DNA of 64,000 nucleotides from Pirellula sp. SH-Sr6A. GTDB taxonomy: Bacteria; Planctomycetota; Planctomycetia; Pirellulales; Pirellulaceae. A program made the translations under genes and the position numbers. Positions 54,847 through 63,991 of the stretch are shown here, piece after piece; the stretch's first letter is position 1; every line of letters begins with the position of its first letter. The notes below the pieces were generated by a model. That model was not told where the DNA came from and searched no databases. It saw only the letters and a list, made by a program, of their open reading frames with translations. The stretch is from the NCBI RefSeq assembly GCF_001610875.1, contig NZ_CP011272.1:248001-312000 (forward strand), read 5' to 3'.

Positions 54847-54981
54847 GGGACTGAGTCTCTCTTCGATTCCATTGAATCCGATAGCACTTCAAGACCTTGA
54901 ATCACGTTGGAAACTTTCTCATACTCTCTCAGCACTCAACCCCTCACCCCCCCGCCCCTCTCCCCGAAGCGGGGCGAGGGG
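54441..54981 (-). mobile_element. 541-bp DUF559 element, copy h
   Basis: A solitary copy with the same inverted termini and exact 541-bp length, oriented like the left cluster. Confidence 0.8.
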
Positions 54982-55033
54982 GGCCGAGAACGGAGAAAAT
55001 GAGCAGCGAGTAGCGAGCCGCGAGGGACGGGAA

Positions 55034-55927
55034 TCAAGGATCCATTCGTTTCACAATCAAATCGGCGTAATGCTCGATGCCTCGCTCGGTGAATCGAAGG
55101 TAAAGATCGGGCTCAATCATTTCGATCTCCATGAGCAAGTACGGGATTGGGCTATCGGGATCGGGATTGCGGACCCAATCCAATCGCGCGTAAAGCGTAT
55201 GGGGCTGGAATTGCTCCAGCAACACGCGAGACGAAGCGACGAGCCATGGGTCTGGCTCCCAGCGCTTGTAGATGCCACCATGCTGGACTTGAACTCGAAA
55301 ATCCCCGGACTTCGGACGCTTGAGGATCGAGTGGTAATATTCCCCTCCCAGGAATACGAGGGAGTGCTCCCCATCGTCGCAGATCGTGGGCAAAAAAGGT
55401 TGAACGATCACGTCTTCTTTCGTGAACGTGGCTTCGATGGCTGGGAGTTGCTGCTCAAGCTCCTTGTGATGGATTGCCAATGTTCGGAAGCTTCCCGCGC
55501 TCACCACCGGCTTGAGGATCAAACGATCGGCACGGAATCGGCGAACGAGTCCATTCCAATCCACACCCGACAAATTCTCGGCGGCAAGGATCTCGGTTGG
55601 AATCACCCAATCTTGAAAACGCCCGAGTTGGGTCAAGTAACGCTTGTGGATGTTCGCTTGAATGATCGATTCCGGGTGAAGCAACCTGCCGCACCGCTTG
55701 GAGATCTCTGCGATCCGATCGAGAAAAAAATCCGGCGTCAGGTAGTAGTCCCAAGGAGAGCGAATCAGCACACATTGAAACTCCTCCCACTCGACCTCTT
55801 TGTCTTTCCAGTCGACCGCTTCGATCGACCAGCCGCGTTGCTCCAGGGCATTTGCCAGCAGCGGATCGTCTTGACCGGCATAGAGGCCATGCTGTTTGGT
55901 CAAGAACGCGCATCGGATGGAAGTCAT
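55034..55927 (-). CDS. ATP-grasp enzyme, glutathione-synthetase/RimK-like
   Basis: A 297-residue protein. The N-terminal substrate domain begins MTSIRCAFLTKQHGLYAGQDDPLLANALEQRGW. The ATP-grasp part includes RLILKPVVSAGSFRTLAI (the lysine/glycine loop), KEDVIVQPFLPTICDDGEHSLVFLGGEYYHSILKRP and a C-terminal LLMEIEMIEPDLYLRF, which supplies the metal-binding E-x-E/N pattern. Related planctomycete and proteobacterial proteins are annotated as prokaryotic glutathione synthetase-like, but the substrate is unknown. ATG at 55927 matches the domain start; the frame is open to 56095. The gene's 3' end abuts a heptamer-like tract next to element h. Confidence 0.82.
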   Translation of the reverse strand: MTSIRCAFLTKQHGLYAGQDDPLLANALEQRGWSIEAVDWKDKEVEWEEFQCVLIRSPWDYYLTPDFFLDRIAEISKRCGRLLHPESIIQANIHKRYLTQLGRFQDWVIPTEILAAENLSGVDWNGLVRRFRADRLILKPVVSAGSFRTLAIHHKELEQQLPAIEATFTKEDVIVQPFLPTICDDGEHSLVFLGGEYYHSILKRPKSGDFRVQVQHGGIYKRWEPDPWLVASSRVLLEQFQPHTLYARLDWVRNPDPDSPIPYLLMEIEMIEPDLYLRFTERGIEHYADLIVKRMDP

Positions 55928-56293
55928 GGGTCGGTTGGAAATTGCAGCAAGGGGAATAATCAGACCAGCGTCGTCACTGCATGAGCTATACCGGCAGGTC
56001 GCCCGCTTTGCAAGCCGCTCTCGGACCACCCGCTGCGTCACGGCCATCGTCGCGGCCACCTTTTCCAGCACGACGAGTCTTAAACCTTCCCGCATCCTGG
56101 TCTTCTTGGACTTTGTATTTATCCTAACGTGTTACCCATGTCCTGCCCCTGGAGCGCCACCCATGTCCTGAACCTATAGCGGAAGCGACGAACGCACGGG
56201 TCACGGACTAGGCGGGGCGGCAAGGCCCGAAAAATTGGCACAATCGTCAAAGTCGTCTCAAGTTACGCGGCTTGCCTGCTCGATACGAGATGT
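55928..56293. other. Intergenic region with R2-end fragments
   Basis: This gap lies between the divergent ATP-grasp and MCE genes. Around 56133-56176 the R2 end sequence acccatgtcctg occurs twice in tandem, separated by cccctggagcgcc. No full R2 hairpin is present. The promoter of the MCE operon should be at 56180-56290, but I see only a weak TTGGCA without a good -10. Confidence 0.6.
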
Positions 56294-57160
56294 ATGGCGC
56301 CAGCGGAATCCCGTCCCAATCCTCTCCTCGAGAGGCTGAAACAGAGCTTTGTGCGGCTTGCAACCGCCTGGGGTGGGGTCGTGATCGGTGCCATTTCCAC
56401 GCTCGGCGATATCTCGCTCTTCGCTTGGCAGATGTTGGGCTGGATGTTCTCGGCCAAGCCTAAAAAAGAAACGCTGCTACCCAATTTCTATGCGGTAGGC
56501 GTTTTGAGCCTCCCCGTCGTCGCCTTGACCGGAACCTTTATTGGCATGGTTCTGGCCATTCATAGCTATGAGCAGTTTCGCAACATGGGAATGGAGAGCC
56601 GGCTTGGGGCGGTCATCAACATGTCCCTGGTTCGGGAGCTCGGCCCGGTCCTTGCCGCGACCATGCTCGCGGGACGAGTGGGTAGTGCGATGGCGGCCGT
56701 GATCGGGACAATGCGAGTCACCGAACAAATCGATGCACTGATCAGCATGGGAGCTAATCCGATTCACTATCTGGTGGTTCCCCGCTTTCTGGCCTGCGTC
56801 CTCTTGATTCCAGCCCTGACCATCATGGCCGATTTCATGGGGATTGTGGGCGGCTATTTTCATAGCGTGATCGTCTTGGGCATCGATCACGCGCAGTACT
56901 TACAAAACAGCCGTGAGTTTGTCGACGGATACGATCTTTTCTCGGGGATCTTCAAGAGCGTGATCTTCGGAGCGATCATTGCCGTGGTGAGCTGCTACCA
57001 TGGGTTCCATTGCTTGCCTGGTGCTGACGGGGTCGGGCGTGCAGCTACAACTGCGTTTGTGCAAAGTTTTGTGATGATTCTGGCATTGGATATCATTATG
57101 AATTTGATGCTCAATGCGATTGACTTCGCCCTTTGGCCAGGAAGATCGAAGCTGTTTTAA
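56294..57160 (+). CDS. mlaE: MlaE-family lipid ABC transporter permease
   Basis: A 288-residue protein with about six hydrophobic segments and the MlaE core: FYAVGVLSLPVVALTGTFIGMVLAIHSYEQF, then LVRELGPVLAATMLAGRVGSAMAAVIGTMRVTEQIDALISMGANP. This is one of the most conserved stretches of the family. It forms the membrane channel of an MCE system that moves phospholipids across the periplasm. The stop overlaps the next start (TAATG), and the ATPase and MCE proteins follow, giving the usual mlaEFD order. The C-terminal part has a CYHGF motif, normal for the family. Confidence 0.93.
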   Translation: MAPAESRPNPLLERLKQSFVRLATAWGGVVIGAISTLGDISLFAWQMLGWMFSAKPKKETLLPNFYAVGVLSLPVVALTGTFIGMVLAIHSYEQFRNMGMESRLGAVINMSLVRELGPVLAATMLAGRVGSAMAAVIGTMRVTEQIDALISMGANPIHYLVVPRFLACVLLIPALTIMADFMGIVGGYFHSVIVLGIDHAQYLQNSREFVDGYDLFSGIFKSVIFGAIIAVVSCYHGFHCLPGADGVGRAATTAFVQSFVMILALDIIMNLMLNAIDFALWPGRSKLF

Positions 57161-58044
57161 TGGACGAGAGTTTGCTCACAAACCTAGCGACTGCCACACG
57201 AGGGTCTCAGCCATTGGTTGAGACCCGCGAACTGTTTTTGCAGTTCGGGAAGCAGATCGTGTTGAACAACATTTCGCTTTCGATCCCTCGAGGCCAAACG
57301 GTTGCGATTATTGGGGAAAGCGGCTGCGGGAAGACGATGTTGCTCAAGTCCCTGGTGGGACTCATTCGGCCTACGCGCGGCACGATCGAGTTTGATGGCC
57401 AGGACATTCAGTCACTGGATGAACATGCGATGACCGCGCTTCGCAAGCGATTTGGATTCGTATTTCAAAATGCCGCGTTGTTCGACAGTATGACCATCGA
57501 ACAAAACGTCGCCTTTCCCATCCGACAACATGGAATGCCGCATGGAAAATCGGAACGCCAGCTGATCCAGCAACGTCTCAATGAAGTCGGATTGCCGAAC
57601 AACGTTTTGTCCAAGAAACCTTCGCAGCTCTCGGGTGGAATGCGAAAGCGAGTCGGCTTGGCCCGGGCGTTAATCCTCGAGCCAGACCTACTCCTTTACG
57701 ATGAACCCACCACGGGCTTGGATCCGATCATGAGCGATGTCATCAACGAACTGATGATGCGCACCCGAAAGCGATACGAAGTCACCAGCATCGTCGTAAC
57801 CCATGACATGCACTCCGCGAGAAAAGTTGCGGATCGAATCATCATGCTCTATCCGTATTCACGCTTGAAACCTGGTGAGAGTCAGATACTGTTCGACGGT
57901 CCACCCTCGGAACTGGACTTCACTCGCGATAGACGTGTGAAGCAATTTGTTACGGGAGAAGCTGGCGAACGATTGATGGAGATGTTGGGGCAGCAAGGCC
58001 GAGGGGATTTGGATTCCCTCAATCCTCTTGCCGCTCCCCGATAA
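57160..58044 (+). CDS. mlaF: MlaF-family ABC transporter ATP-binding protein
   Basis: A 294-residue ATPase with Walker A GESGCGKT, the ABC signature LSGGMRKRVGLARAL, Walker B LLLYDEPTTGLDP, and the H-loop in VVTHDMHSARKVADRI. It powers the MlaE permease. ATG at 57160 overlaps the mlaE stop by one base and gives MDESLLTNLA; an upstream in-frame start at 57133 would overlap mlaE further and is disfavoured. The C-terminal 40 residues (FTRDRRVKQFVTGEAGERL) are the usual MlaF extension. Confidence 0.93.
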   Translation: MDESLLTNLATATRGSQPLVETRELFLQFGKQIVLNNISLSIPRGQTVAIIGESGCGKTMLLKSLVGLIRPTRGTIEFDGQDIQSLDEHAMTALRKRFGFVFQNAALFDSMTIEQNVAFPIRQHGMPHGKSERQLIQQRLNEVGLPNNVLSKKPSQLSGGMRKRVGLARALILEPDLLLYDEPTTGLDPIMSDVINELMMRTRKRYEVTSIVVTHDMHSARKVADRIIMLYPYSRLKPGESQILFDGPPSELDFTRDRRVKQFVTGEAGERLMEMLGQQGRGDLDSLNPLAAPR

Positions 58045-58072
58045 CGCCCGAACCACGAGAGCGATCGAAATC

Positions 58073-59314
58073 ATGGAAGAAAACAACTATCGATTTAGCG
58101 TTGGAGTCCTCGTCTTGGCTGCCGCGATCATCGGCATCATGCTGGTGGCCTATTTCGGCGCCGTACCCGCGTTTTGGGTGGAGCGGTATCGTGTCACGAT
58201 CAACTTCCCGAGAGCTCCGAAGGTGAAGGTGGATACGCCTGTTCGCAAATCAGGTGTTCTCATCGGGCGGGTCTCGAATGTCTACCTCCGCCCCGGCTTC
58301 GAAGGTGTCGATGTGACGTTGGAACTGGAAAAGAAATTTCCGATTCAACGACTTGAGATGCCTATGATCGTCTCGGAATCGCTCATCACCGGGGATGCGG
58401 CGATCGAGTTTGTATCACCTACCCAAGATTCGCTTCTGAAACGATTCGATGGAAGTGTCGGGACGCCCAAAGACGGAATCTTGGACGAGATGGAACGCTT
58501 GGAGTCGCAGGGGACTGTGCCCGATCTGTACTACTCGTACGGCGGTGAAGTGGCCAAGGATCCGCAGGAGGCGCTGGCTGCAGTCGGCCCGGCCTTCGAG
58601 CGCTTTGAAGAAATCGCAGCCACGATTCAAGAAGCTTTGGGGACCGGAACTGGTCCGATTCGAAATTTGGCGGACTCCGCCCAATCCACTTTGGACAACA
58701 TCAATTCGACCGTCGGAACTATCAATCGAGTAGCGACGCAAATCGAAGAAGCCAAAATCGCCGATGCCGTCGCGCGCGGCTTGAACCTCCTGCCCGATGT
58801 GTTCAAGGAAGCACAATCCACGCTGGCGCAAACCCAGCGGACCCTAAAAGGCTTTGAGACCTTCAGCGGGAGCCTCGAAGGCCTAGGGAAAGAGTTTGAA
58901 GGAATCGGCGCCAACGTCCGTGAAGCAGTCAACAATGCGAATGTGGCGATCGCCAACATCGCGGAGATTACGGAGCCCATCAAAGAAAACAGCGACGTGA
59001 TCGTTTCCCAAGCTACGAATCTGCTGGGCAATTTGGACATGCTCTCACGCGACCTTCGCGTCTTCGCGAACAAACTCAACAACAGCAATGGCACCATCGC
59101 ACAATTGGTCGAGAATCCACAACTGTATCACCAAGCCACGGCGACATTGCGAAATATCCAAGCAGCATCGGAGAACGTGCAAGCGATCACGGCGAGATTG
59201 CAACCCATTGTCGACGACGTTCGAGTCTTTACCGATAAAGTAGCTCGCGACCCTGGCCAAATCGGTGTCCGCGGCGCCCTCAGCGGACGAACCCTCGGTA
59301 CCGGTCTTAAGTAA
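58073..59314 (+). CDS. mlaD: MCE-domain lipid-binding protein (MlaD-like)
   Basis: A 413-residue protein with one N-terminal membrane helix (FSVGVLVLAAAIIGIMLVAYFG), an MCE domain at about residues 35-115 (RVTINFPRAPKVKVDTPVRKSGVLIGRVSNVYL, then SLITGDAAIEFV), and a long helical region of about 270 residues that could form the coiled-coil barrel of longer MCE proteins. It captures lipid for the MlaEF complex. ATG at 58073 (MEENNYRFSVG) places the helix at the N-terminus; it is 28 bp after mlaF. No MlaB or MlaC is encoded here. Confidence 0.9.
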   Translation: MEENNYRFSVGVLVLAAAIIGIMLVAYFGAVPAFWVERYRVTINFPRAPKVKVDTPVRKSGVLIGRVSNVYLRPGFEGVDVTLELEKKFPIQRLEMPMIVSESLITGDAAIEFVSPTQDSLLKRFDGSVGTPKDGILDEMERLESQGTVPDLYYSYGGEVAKDPQEALAAVGPAFERFEEIAATIQEALGTGTGPIRNLADSAQSTLDNINSTVGTINRVATQIEEAKIADAVARGLNLLPDVFKEAQSTLAQTQRTLKGFETFSGSLEGLGKEFEGIGANVREAVNNANVAIANIAEITEPIKENSDVIVSQATNLLGNLDMLSRDLRVFANKLNNSNGTIAQLVENPQLYHQATATLRNIQAASENVQAITARLQPIVDDVRVFTDKVARDPGQIGVRGALSGRTLGTGLK

Positions 59315-59325
59315 CCCCCCACTCC

Positions 59326-59640
59326 GTCGATCTGTTGTCCTCAACAGATCTGCATCGCCTAACGCATCGCGCAAACCAAGAAACCTTTCCCACGGTCCCC
59401 CGCGTCGATCTGTTGTCCTCAACAGATCTGCATCGCCTAACGCATCGCGCCGGTTAAGAACCTTTCCCACGAGCGATTGGCTGGAGGGCCTGGGGGGAGA
59501 GGTGGTTTGGTCGATAGAGTGGTGGATTTTAGCGCTAGAACGGTCGAGGACGACCGTTCGACATTGTCGATCTGTTGTCCTCAACAGATCTGGATCGCCT
59601 AACGCATCGCGCAAACCAAGAAACCTCTCCCAAGGTAATA
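59326..59640. repeat. Tandem 72-78-bp repeat with GATCTGTTG hairpins
   Basis: Units start at 59326, 59404 and 59565. Each begins with a GATCTGTTG-TCCT-CAACAGATC hairpin (9-bp stem) and continues with gcatcgcctaacgcatcgcg and an aagaaacct-type end. Between units two and three lies a different hairpin with the same loop, AACGGTCG-AGGA-CGACCGTT (59538-59557). The repeats start right after the mlaD gene; no gene is present. Confidence 0.85.
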
Positions 59641-59727
59641 TCCCGCCGATTCTGCCATCAGACGACGCTTGAGTGAAACGACACCCGCGAGAGCGTTACG
59701 AATCGATCGATCGTTTGCATGCGCCAT

Positions 59728-60003
59728 AGATCCTGAAAGGATCAAAGCTTGTAGCCGGGGGTTGAGCGCAAGCGATACCCCCGGTACCCTCCGCGCCTTC
59801 TCCTATCCCGAAGGGATTAAAGATCCGTCCAACGAGCTGTTGTCATTCGTCCTACAAGAGGAATTCGGCGCGTTCTCGGTTCGTCCTATGGCAACGAGTT
59901 CCGTCAAGTCTTGCATCACGTCGAGATGCCTCAACCATGCTCAATCCACCGGGGGTGTCGCTAACGCTCAACCCTCGGCTAATGGCTTAAGTCCCTTCAG
60001 GAC
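59728..60003. repeat. Inverted pair of REP-like hairpin motifs (REPIN-like)
   Basis: The plus-strand motif at 59729-59785 consists of GATCctgaaaGGATC and then tagccgggggttgagcgc, whose CCGGGGGT pairs with ACCCCCGG at 59777-59784. The minus-strand motif at 59945-60003 has the same order (GTCCctgaaGGGAC, tagccgagggttgagcgt, acccccgg). A further small hairpin ATCCCgaaGGGAT lies at 59805-59817. Two convergent copies around a variable centre is the layout of REPINs. No RAYT transposase is in the window. Confidence 0.65.
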
Positions 60004-60025
60004 AAAAGAGGACCCCGTTCTAAGG

Positions 60026-61636
60026 CTAAAGCTTCCGCCCATACACATCCGTGATATCCACAAGCCAAGCGGCCGATGGGGGGTCCATCGCATTCGGTGG
60101 ACATCGCCAAGTCCAATTGCCCACCGACGTTCCCGGGGTATTCATCCTCGACTGCGCATCGAGCCCCAGCACGTCTTGCACAGGTGCCACCGCCATGGTC
60201 GCGACACTGCTCCAAATCGAGCGAATCATCCCGAGATGGATCTGATCAGGAGAACAATTCAAATAACGCAACGCAAAGGATTTTTCACGATCAATCTCTT
60301 CTTGGGTGCGGGTGCTTCCCTCTCCCTCTTTGCTGTTGAACCAACCCACGACCGTATCATTGTCGTGCGTCCCCGTGTAAGCGATGCAGTGCTTCGGATA
60401 ATTGTGGGGAAGATCGAGCGAGTTGCTATCGCCCGCTCCGAACGCAAACTGAATGATGCGCATCCCAGGAAAATGAAACCGATCCCGCAAGTCATGCACT
60501 TCCTGAGTTATGAACCCCAAGTCTTCAGCGATCACCGGCAACTCGCCACCACCCAAGTACTGCGTCATGACCTCGAAGAAATCGTTGCGCGGCCCCGGCT
60601 TCCACTCACCAACCCGGGCATCCGACATATGCGACGGAATCTCCCAATACGCTTCGAATCCACGGAAGTGATCGATCCGAATGAGATCGCATTGCTCTAA
60701 CATACGACTGCACCGACGCATCCACCAATCGTACTGCGTCTGCCGATGGACATCCCATCGATAGAGAGGATTGCCCCATCGCTGGCCGGTGGCAGAGAAA
60801 TAATCGGGGGGGACCCCCGCTACGACGGTCGGATTTCCGAAATCGTCCAACTCGAACAAATGCTGCTGCGACCATACGTCCGCGCTATCCATGGCGACGA
60901 ATATCGGAATATCACCGATCAACTGGACACCTTGGGATTTGGCGTAATGCCGCAACTGAAGCCACTGCTTGTCGAACAAGTACTGAATGAACGCTTCGAA
61001 CTCGATCGCCACACGGAGCTTGTCCTGCCAAGCCGCGATGGCGTGGTGCTCGCGACGCGCCAGAGGTTGCTCCCACGACACCCACGATTGGTCTTGGTGG
61101 GCAATTTTGCACGCCGTAAAGAGGCAGTGATCTTCTAACCAAGCTCGATGGTGGTGGCGAAACGCATCGAACTCTCCGTGGAGATCATGTCTCTGATTCT
61201 GAAATCGGCGAAACGCGATTCGAAGCAACTCCATCCGCTTGCTCGCGGATAGCTCCAGTTGCACGCGATCCTTCGGTAAATCTTGAGGATGTTGGCTCGC
61301 AGCATCGTGCCATTCCTCCAACTTGAGCAATCCATCTCGGACCAAAAGTGCCGGACTGACGAAGAGAGGATTGCCCGCAAAGGCACTGGGAGATTGATAA
61401 GGCGAGAAGCCATAGCCGGTCGGTCCACACGGTAAGACCTGCCACCATTTCTGGCCCGCGGCAGCCAGAAACCGTACGAATTCGTAGGCGCTGGGACCTA
61501 GATCTCCCGAACCGACATCCCCCGCTGCCCAAACTCCATCGCTCCCCGGTAGCTCATTGCCGTGAGGCACCGTGAAGACCGGTAGCGATGTGATATGGAG
61601 GATCAACCCACTCGACCGAGCGAAGAGACTTGTCAT
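60026..61636 (-). CDS. malQ: 4-alpha-glucanotransferase
   Basis: A 536-residue GH77 enzyme that transfers maltooligosyl units between alpha-1,4-glucans. It starts with RSSGLILHITSLP and has the QVLPCGPTGYGFSPYQSPSAFAGNP block. The nucleophile lies in LIRIDHFRGFEAYWEIP, the acid/base glutamate in VIAEDLGFIT, and the third acid in YTGTHDNDTVVGW. The length is normal for the bacterial family. It lies 30 bp downstream of asnS on the same strand and may be co-transcribed. The region after its 3' end holds the REPIN-like hairpins. Confidence 0.95.
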   Translation of the reverse strand: MTSLFARSSGLILHITSLPVFTVPHGNELPGSDGVWAAGDVGSGDLGPSAYEFVRFLAAAGQKWWQVLPCGPTGYGFSPYQSPSAFAGNPLFVSPALLVRDGLLKLEEWHDAASQHPQDLPKDRVQLELSASKRMELLRIAFRRFQNQRHDLHGEFDAFRHHHRAWLEDHCLFTACKIAHQDQSWVSWEQPLARREHHAIAAWQDKLRVAIEFEAFIQYLFDKQWLQLRHYAKSQGVQLIGDIPIFVAMDSADVWSQQHLFELDDFGNPTVVAGVPPDYFSATGQRWGNPLYRWDVHRQTQYDWWMRRCSRMLEQCDLIRIDHFRGFEAYWEIPSHMSDARVGEWKPGPRNDFFEVMTQYLGGGELPVIAEDLGFITQEVHDLRDRFHFPGMRIIQFAFGAGDSNSLDLPHNYPKHCIAYTGTHDNDTVVGWFNSKEGEGSTRTQEEIDREKSFALRYLNCSPDQIHLGMIRSIWSSVATMAVAPVQDVLGLDAQSRMNTPGTSVGNWTWRCPPNAMDPPSAAWLVDITDVYGRKL

Positions 61637-61666
61637 GCAGTTTGGAAAAGTTCGGGACCAGCGGAT

Positions 61667-63064
61667 CTAGAATTCGCAATTCCCGGGAGTCCGCGGGAAC
61701 GGAATAACGTCGCGAATGTTCGCCATCCCTGTGGAGTATTGGACCATCCGCTCCAACCCCAGTCCGAATCCCGCGTGAGGGACCGTACCGAAGCGGCGTA
61801 GATCCAAGTACCACCAATAATCTTCTGCCTTCAATCCAACCTCTTCCATACGAGAGGTCAAAACATCAAGCCGCTCCTCACGCTGGCTACCGCCGATGAT
61901 CTCCCCGACACCAGGAACGAGAACGTCCATGGCTGCGACGGTTTTGTTGTCATCGTTGAGCCGCATGTAGAACGACTTAATCTCTTTTGGATAGTTGTAG
62001 AGAATCACCGGACCACGAACATGCTTCTCCGTAATATATCGTTCGTGCTCCGCTTGCAAATCGATACCCCATGCAACTGGATAATCAAACTTCTCGTTAC
62101 TACCCTGCAAAATGTCAATTGCTTCCGTGTAGGAAAGATGGGTAAAGGGCTTTTCCAGAACCAAACGAAGCGCCTCGAGCAAACCAGGCTGGATTCGCTT
62201 CTCAAAAAAGTCCATGTCCTCATGACAGTCGTGCAAGATCGCGTGCAACATGAACTTCAAATACCGCTCGGCCAAGTCCATATTGTCTGCGAGCTCGAAG
62301 AACGCCATCTCAGGCTCGATCATCCAAAACTCAGCCAAATGCCGTGATGTGTTAGAGTTCTCCGCTCGAAAGGTGGGACCAAACGTGTAGATCTTTCCCA
62401 TGGCGGTCGCATACGCCTCTCCCTCCAACTGTCCGCTCACCGTCAAGAACGATGGCTTGCCAAAAAAATCCTGAGCATGGTCGACTTTGCCATTCACCGT
62501 CGGAGGGTTGTCGAGCGGAAGGGTGGTGACACGAAACATCTGACCCGCTCCCTCGCAATCGCTCGCGGTGATGATCGGAGTGTGGATGTAGACGAATCCC
62601 TCTTTTTGAAAGAACTCATGTGTCGCATGGCTGAGCCGATTGCGTACGCGAGTGACAGCACCGAACGTATTCGTGCGAGGTCGGAGATGCGCCCACTCCC
62701 GAAGCTTTTCAAACGTGTGTTGCTTTTTCTGAAGCGGATAGTCTGTGGCGCTCGCGGTGCCAAGAATTCGAACTTCGTGCGCGAACAACTCGGTCGCTTG
62801 CCCCTGCCCAGCACTTGCCTTGATCTCCCCAGTAACGATCACGCTGCTCCCAACGGTCAAAGTGGGGATGTCGCTCTCGTAGTTGGGTAGAGTTTTGTCC
62901 GCGATGATTTGGAGATTGCCAAAGCAGCTGCCATCGTTGACCTCGATGAAGCTAAAGCCTCCCTTGCTATCGCGCCGAGTCCTTACCCACCCTCGAACTT
63001 GTGCGATCGATCCAATCGCCTGCGCGTCGCGAGCCTTGCTTACCGAAATCCAGTTGCTGTTCAT
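61667..63064 (-). CDS. asnS: Asparagine--tRNA ligase
   Basis: A 465-residue class IIb synthetase. Residues 1-110 are the OB-fold anticodon domain ([24 protein letters not shown]). Motif 2 lies in [22 protein letters not shown], and motif 3 in [47 protein letters not shown] is the AsnRS form that distinguishes it from AspRS. The ATG at 63064 starts [13 protein letters not shown]. It charges tRNA-Asn directly, so the cell need not rely only on the transamidation route. Confidence 0.96.
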   Translation of the reverse strand: MNSNWISVSKARDAQAIGSIAQVRGWVRTRRDSKGGFSFIEVNDGSCFGNLQIIADKTLPNYESDIPTLTVGSSVIVTGEIKASAGQGQATELFAHEVRILGTASATDYPLQKKQHTFEKLREWAHLRPRTNTFGAVTRVRNRLSHATHEFFQKEGFVYIHTPIITASDCEGAGQMFRVTTLPLDNPPTVNGKVDHAQDFFGKPSFLTVSGQLEGEAYATAMGKIYTFGPTFRAENSNTSRHLAEFWMIEPEMAFFELADNMDLAERYLKFMLHAILHDCHEDMDFFEKRIQPGLLEALRLVLEKPFTHLSYTEAIDILQGSNEKFDYPVAWGIDLQAEHERYITEKHVRGPVILYNYPKEIKSFYMRLNDDNKTVAAMDVLVPGVGEIIGGSQREERLDVLTSRMEEVGLKAEDYWWYLDLRRFGTVPHAGFGLGLERMVQYSTGMANIRDVIPFPRTPGNCEF

Positions 63065-63307
63065 GTGTTGCTACCATCCAGGTCAAAACCAAAAGAGACC
63101 GCCCACCGCCACCCACTCTATCGGCACGGCTAGGCCCACTCGATGACCCGCGTATTCTAGCGAAGAACCTTAGAAAATGAGCAGCCATCTTCGAGACCCG
63201 CTGGACTCGATCACCAGGAACGGACTCATCACCTAGGTGAGGTATCTATTCAGGAAAAGGCTGTCGCCCCGCTCCCCGCTCGCACCTCCGCCCCTCGCCA
63301 CTTATTC

Positions 63308-63991
63308 TCAAGGCTGGAGAGCGACCAGGGAAGCGCCGGTGGTGAGGATCTGGAAGCGAAGAGCGCCCTTGTCATACGGAGCTCGCTCGCGGATGCCAGG
63401 AGCGGCGCTGCCGGGTCGGAAGTGCCCGGTATTGGGATGATCCGACAGCGGGCGATGCAAATAGGCTTGGTACGGCAACGTCGCGACGCCAGTGAAAAAT
63501 CGGACTCCCGAGAGCATCGGCGTCAGCTTCGGAAAACGCTCGTGGCCATGGCGTTCGAGCATCGTGTCCTCGAAGTACAAAGGCTGATGGCAAATCACCG
63601 GCGCGGTCCAATTCTTTTGCAACCCGACCAATCCATACTTCCGATCAGGACCATACGGAAGAGTTTGCATTTCCGGAAGACGCCCCTCTACCAAATCGTC
63701 CGGCAGCTTGCCGGTCCCGATATCGCTGATAGAAAGGTTTCGCGTAGGGAGTGGCGGAAGAACGATCGGACCTCGATCCTCCGCTTGCCGTGGCCCTCCT
63801 TCTTGCGGTGACGCTTCTTGCACAGTACCGGTCGAGGACGCGGACTCTTGTACCTTCGCAGAGACTTGCTGCGCCGGGACGGTTCCACTGCCAAAGAGAA
63901 TGCTCACACCGGAGTCCTGGCCCCAAGCGACATTGGTGTGAAGCAACCCGACAAGAACAAAGCTTCGGATCAACCCTCGTTGCATCGTCAA
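63308..63991 (-). CDS. Exported planctomycete-type protein of unknown function
   Basis: A 227-residue protein with a signal peptide (MTMQRGLIRSFVLVGLLHTNVAWG). A disordered segment follows to about residue 75, then a conserved-looking domain with NWTAPVICHQPLYFEDTMLERHG and FFTGVATLPYQAYLHRPLSDHPNTGHFRPGSAAP. From memory, the CHQPLYFED..LER motif is shared by other planctomycete exported proteins of unknown function. The start lies 9 bp from the window edge, so upstream context is not visible; an alternative ATG is at 63985. The 243-bp gap to asnS holds nothing recognisable apart from a C-rich stretch. Confidence 0.75.
   Translation of the reverse strand: MTMQRGLIRSFVLVGLLHTNVAWGQDSGVSILFGSGTVPAQQVSAKVQESASSTGTVQEASPQEGGPRQAEDRGPIVLPPLPTRNLSISDIGTGKLPDDLVEGRLPEMQTLPYGPDRKYGLVGLQKNWTAPVICHQPLYFEDTMLERHGHERFPKLTPMLSGVRFFTGVATLPYQAYLHRPLSDHPNTGHFRPGSAAPGIRERAPYDKGALRFQILTTGASLVALQP

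Noticed and set aside
54821-55984. 387-codon plus-strand ORF across element h and the ATP-grasp gene
   Set aside because: The opposite strand encodes a recognisable ATP-grasp enzyme; the ORF starts in repeat DNA.
59669-60700. 343-codon plus-strand ORF overlapping malQ
   Set aside because: It reads through the REPIN-like hairpins and antisense to malQ; no domain.
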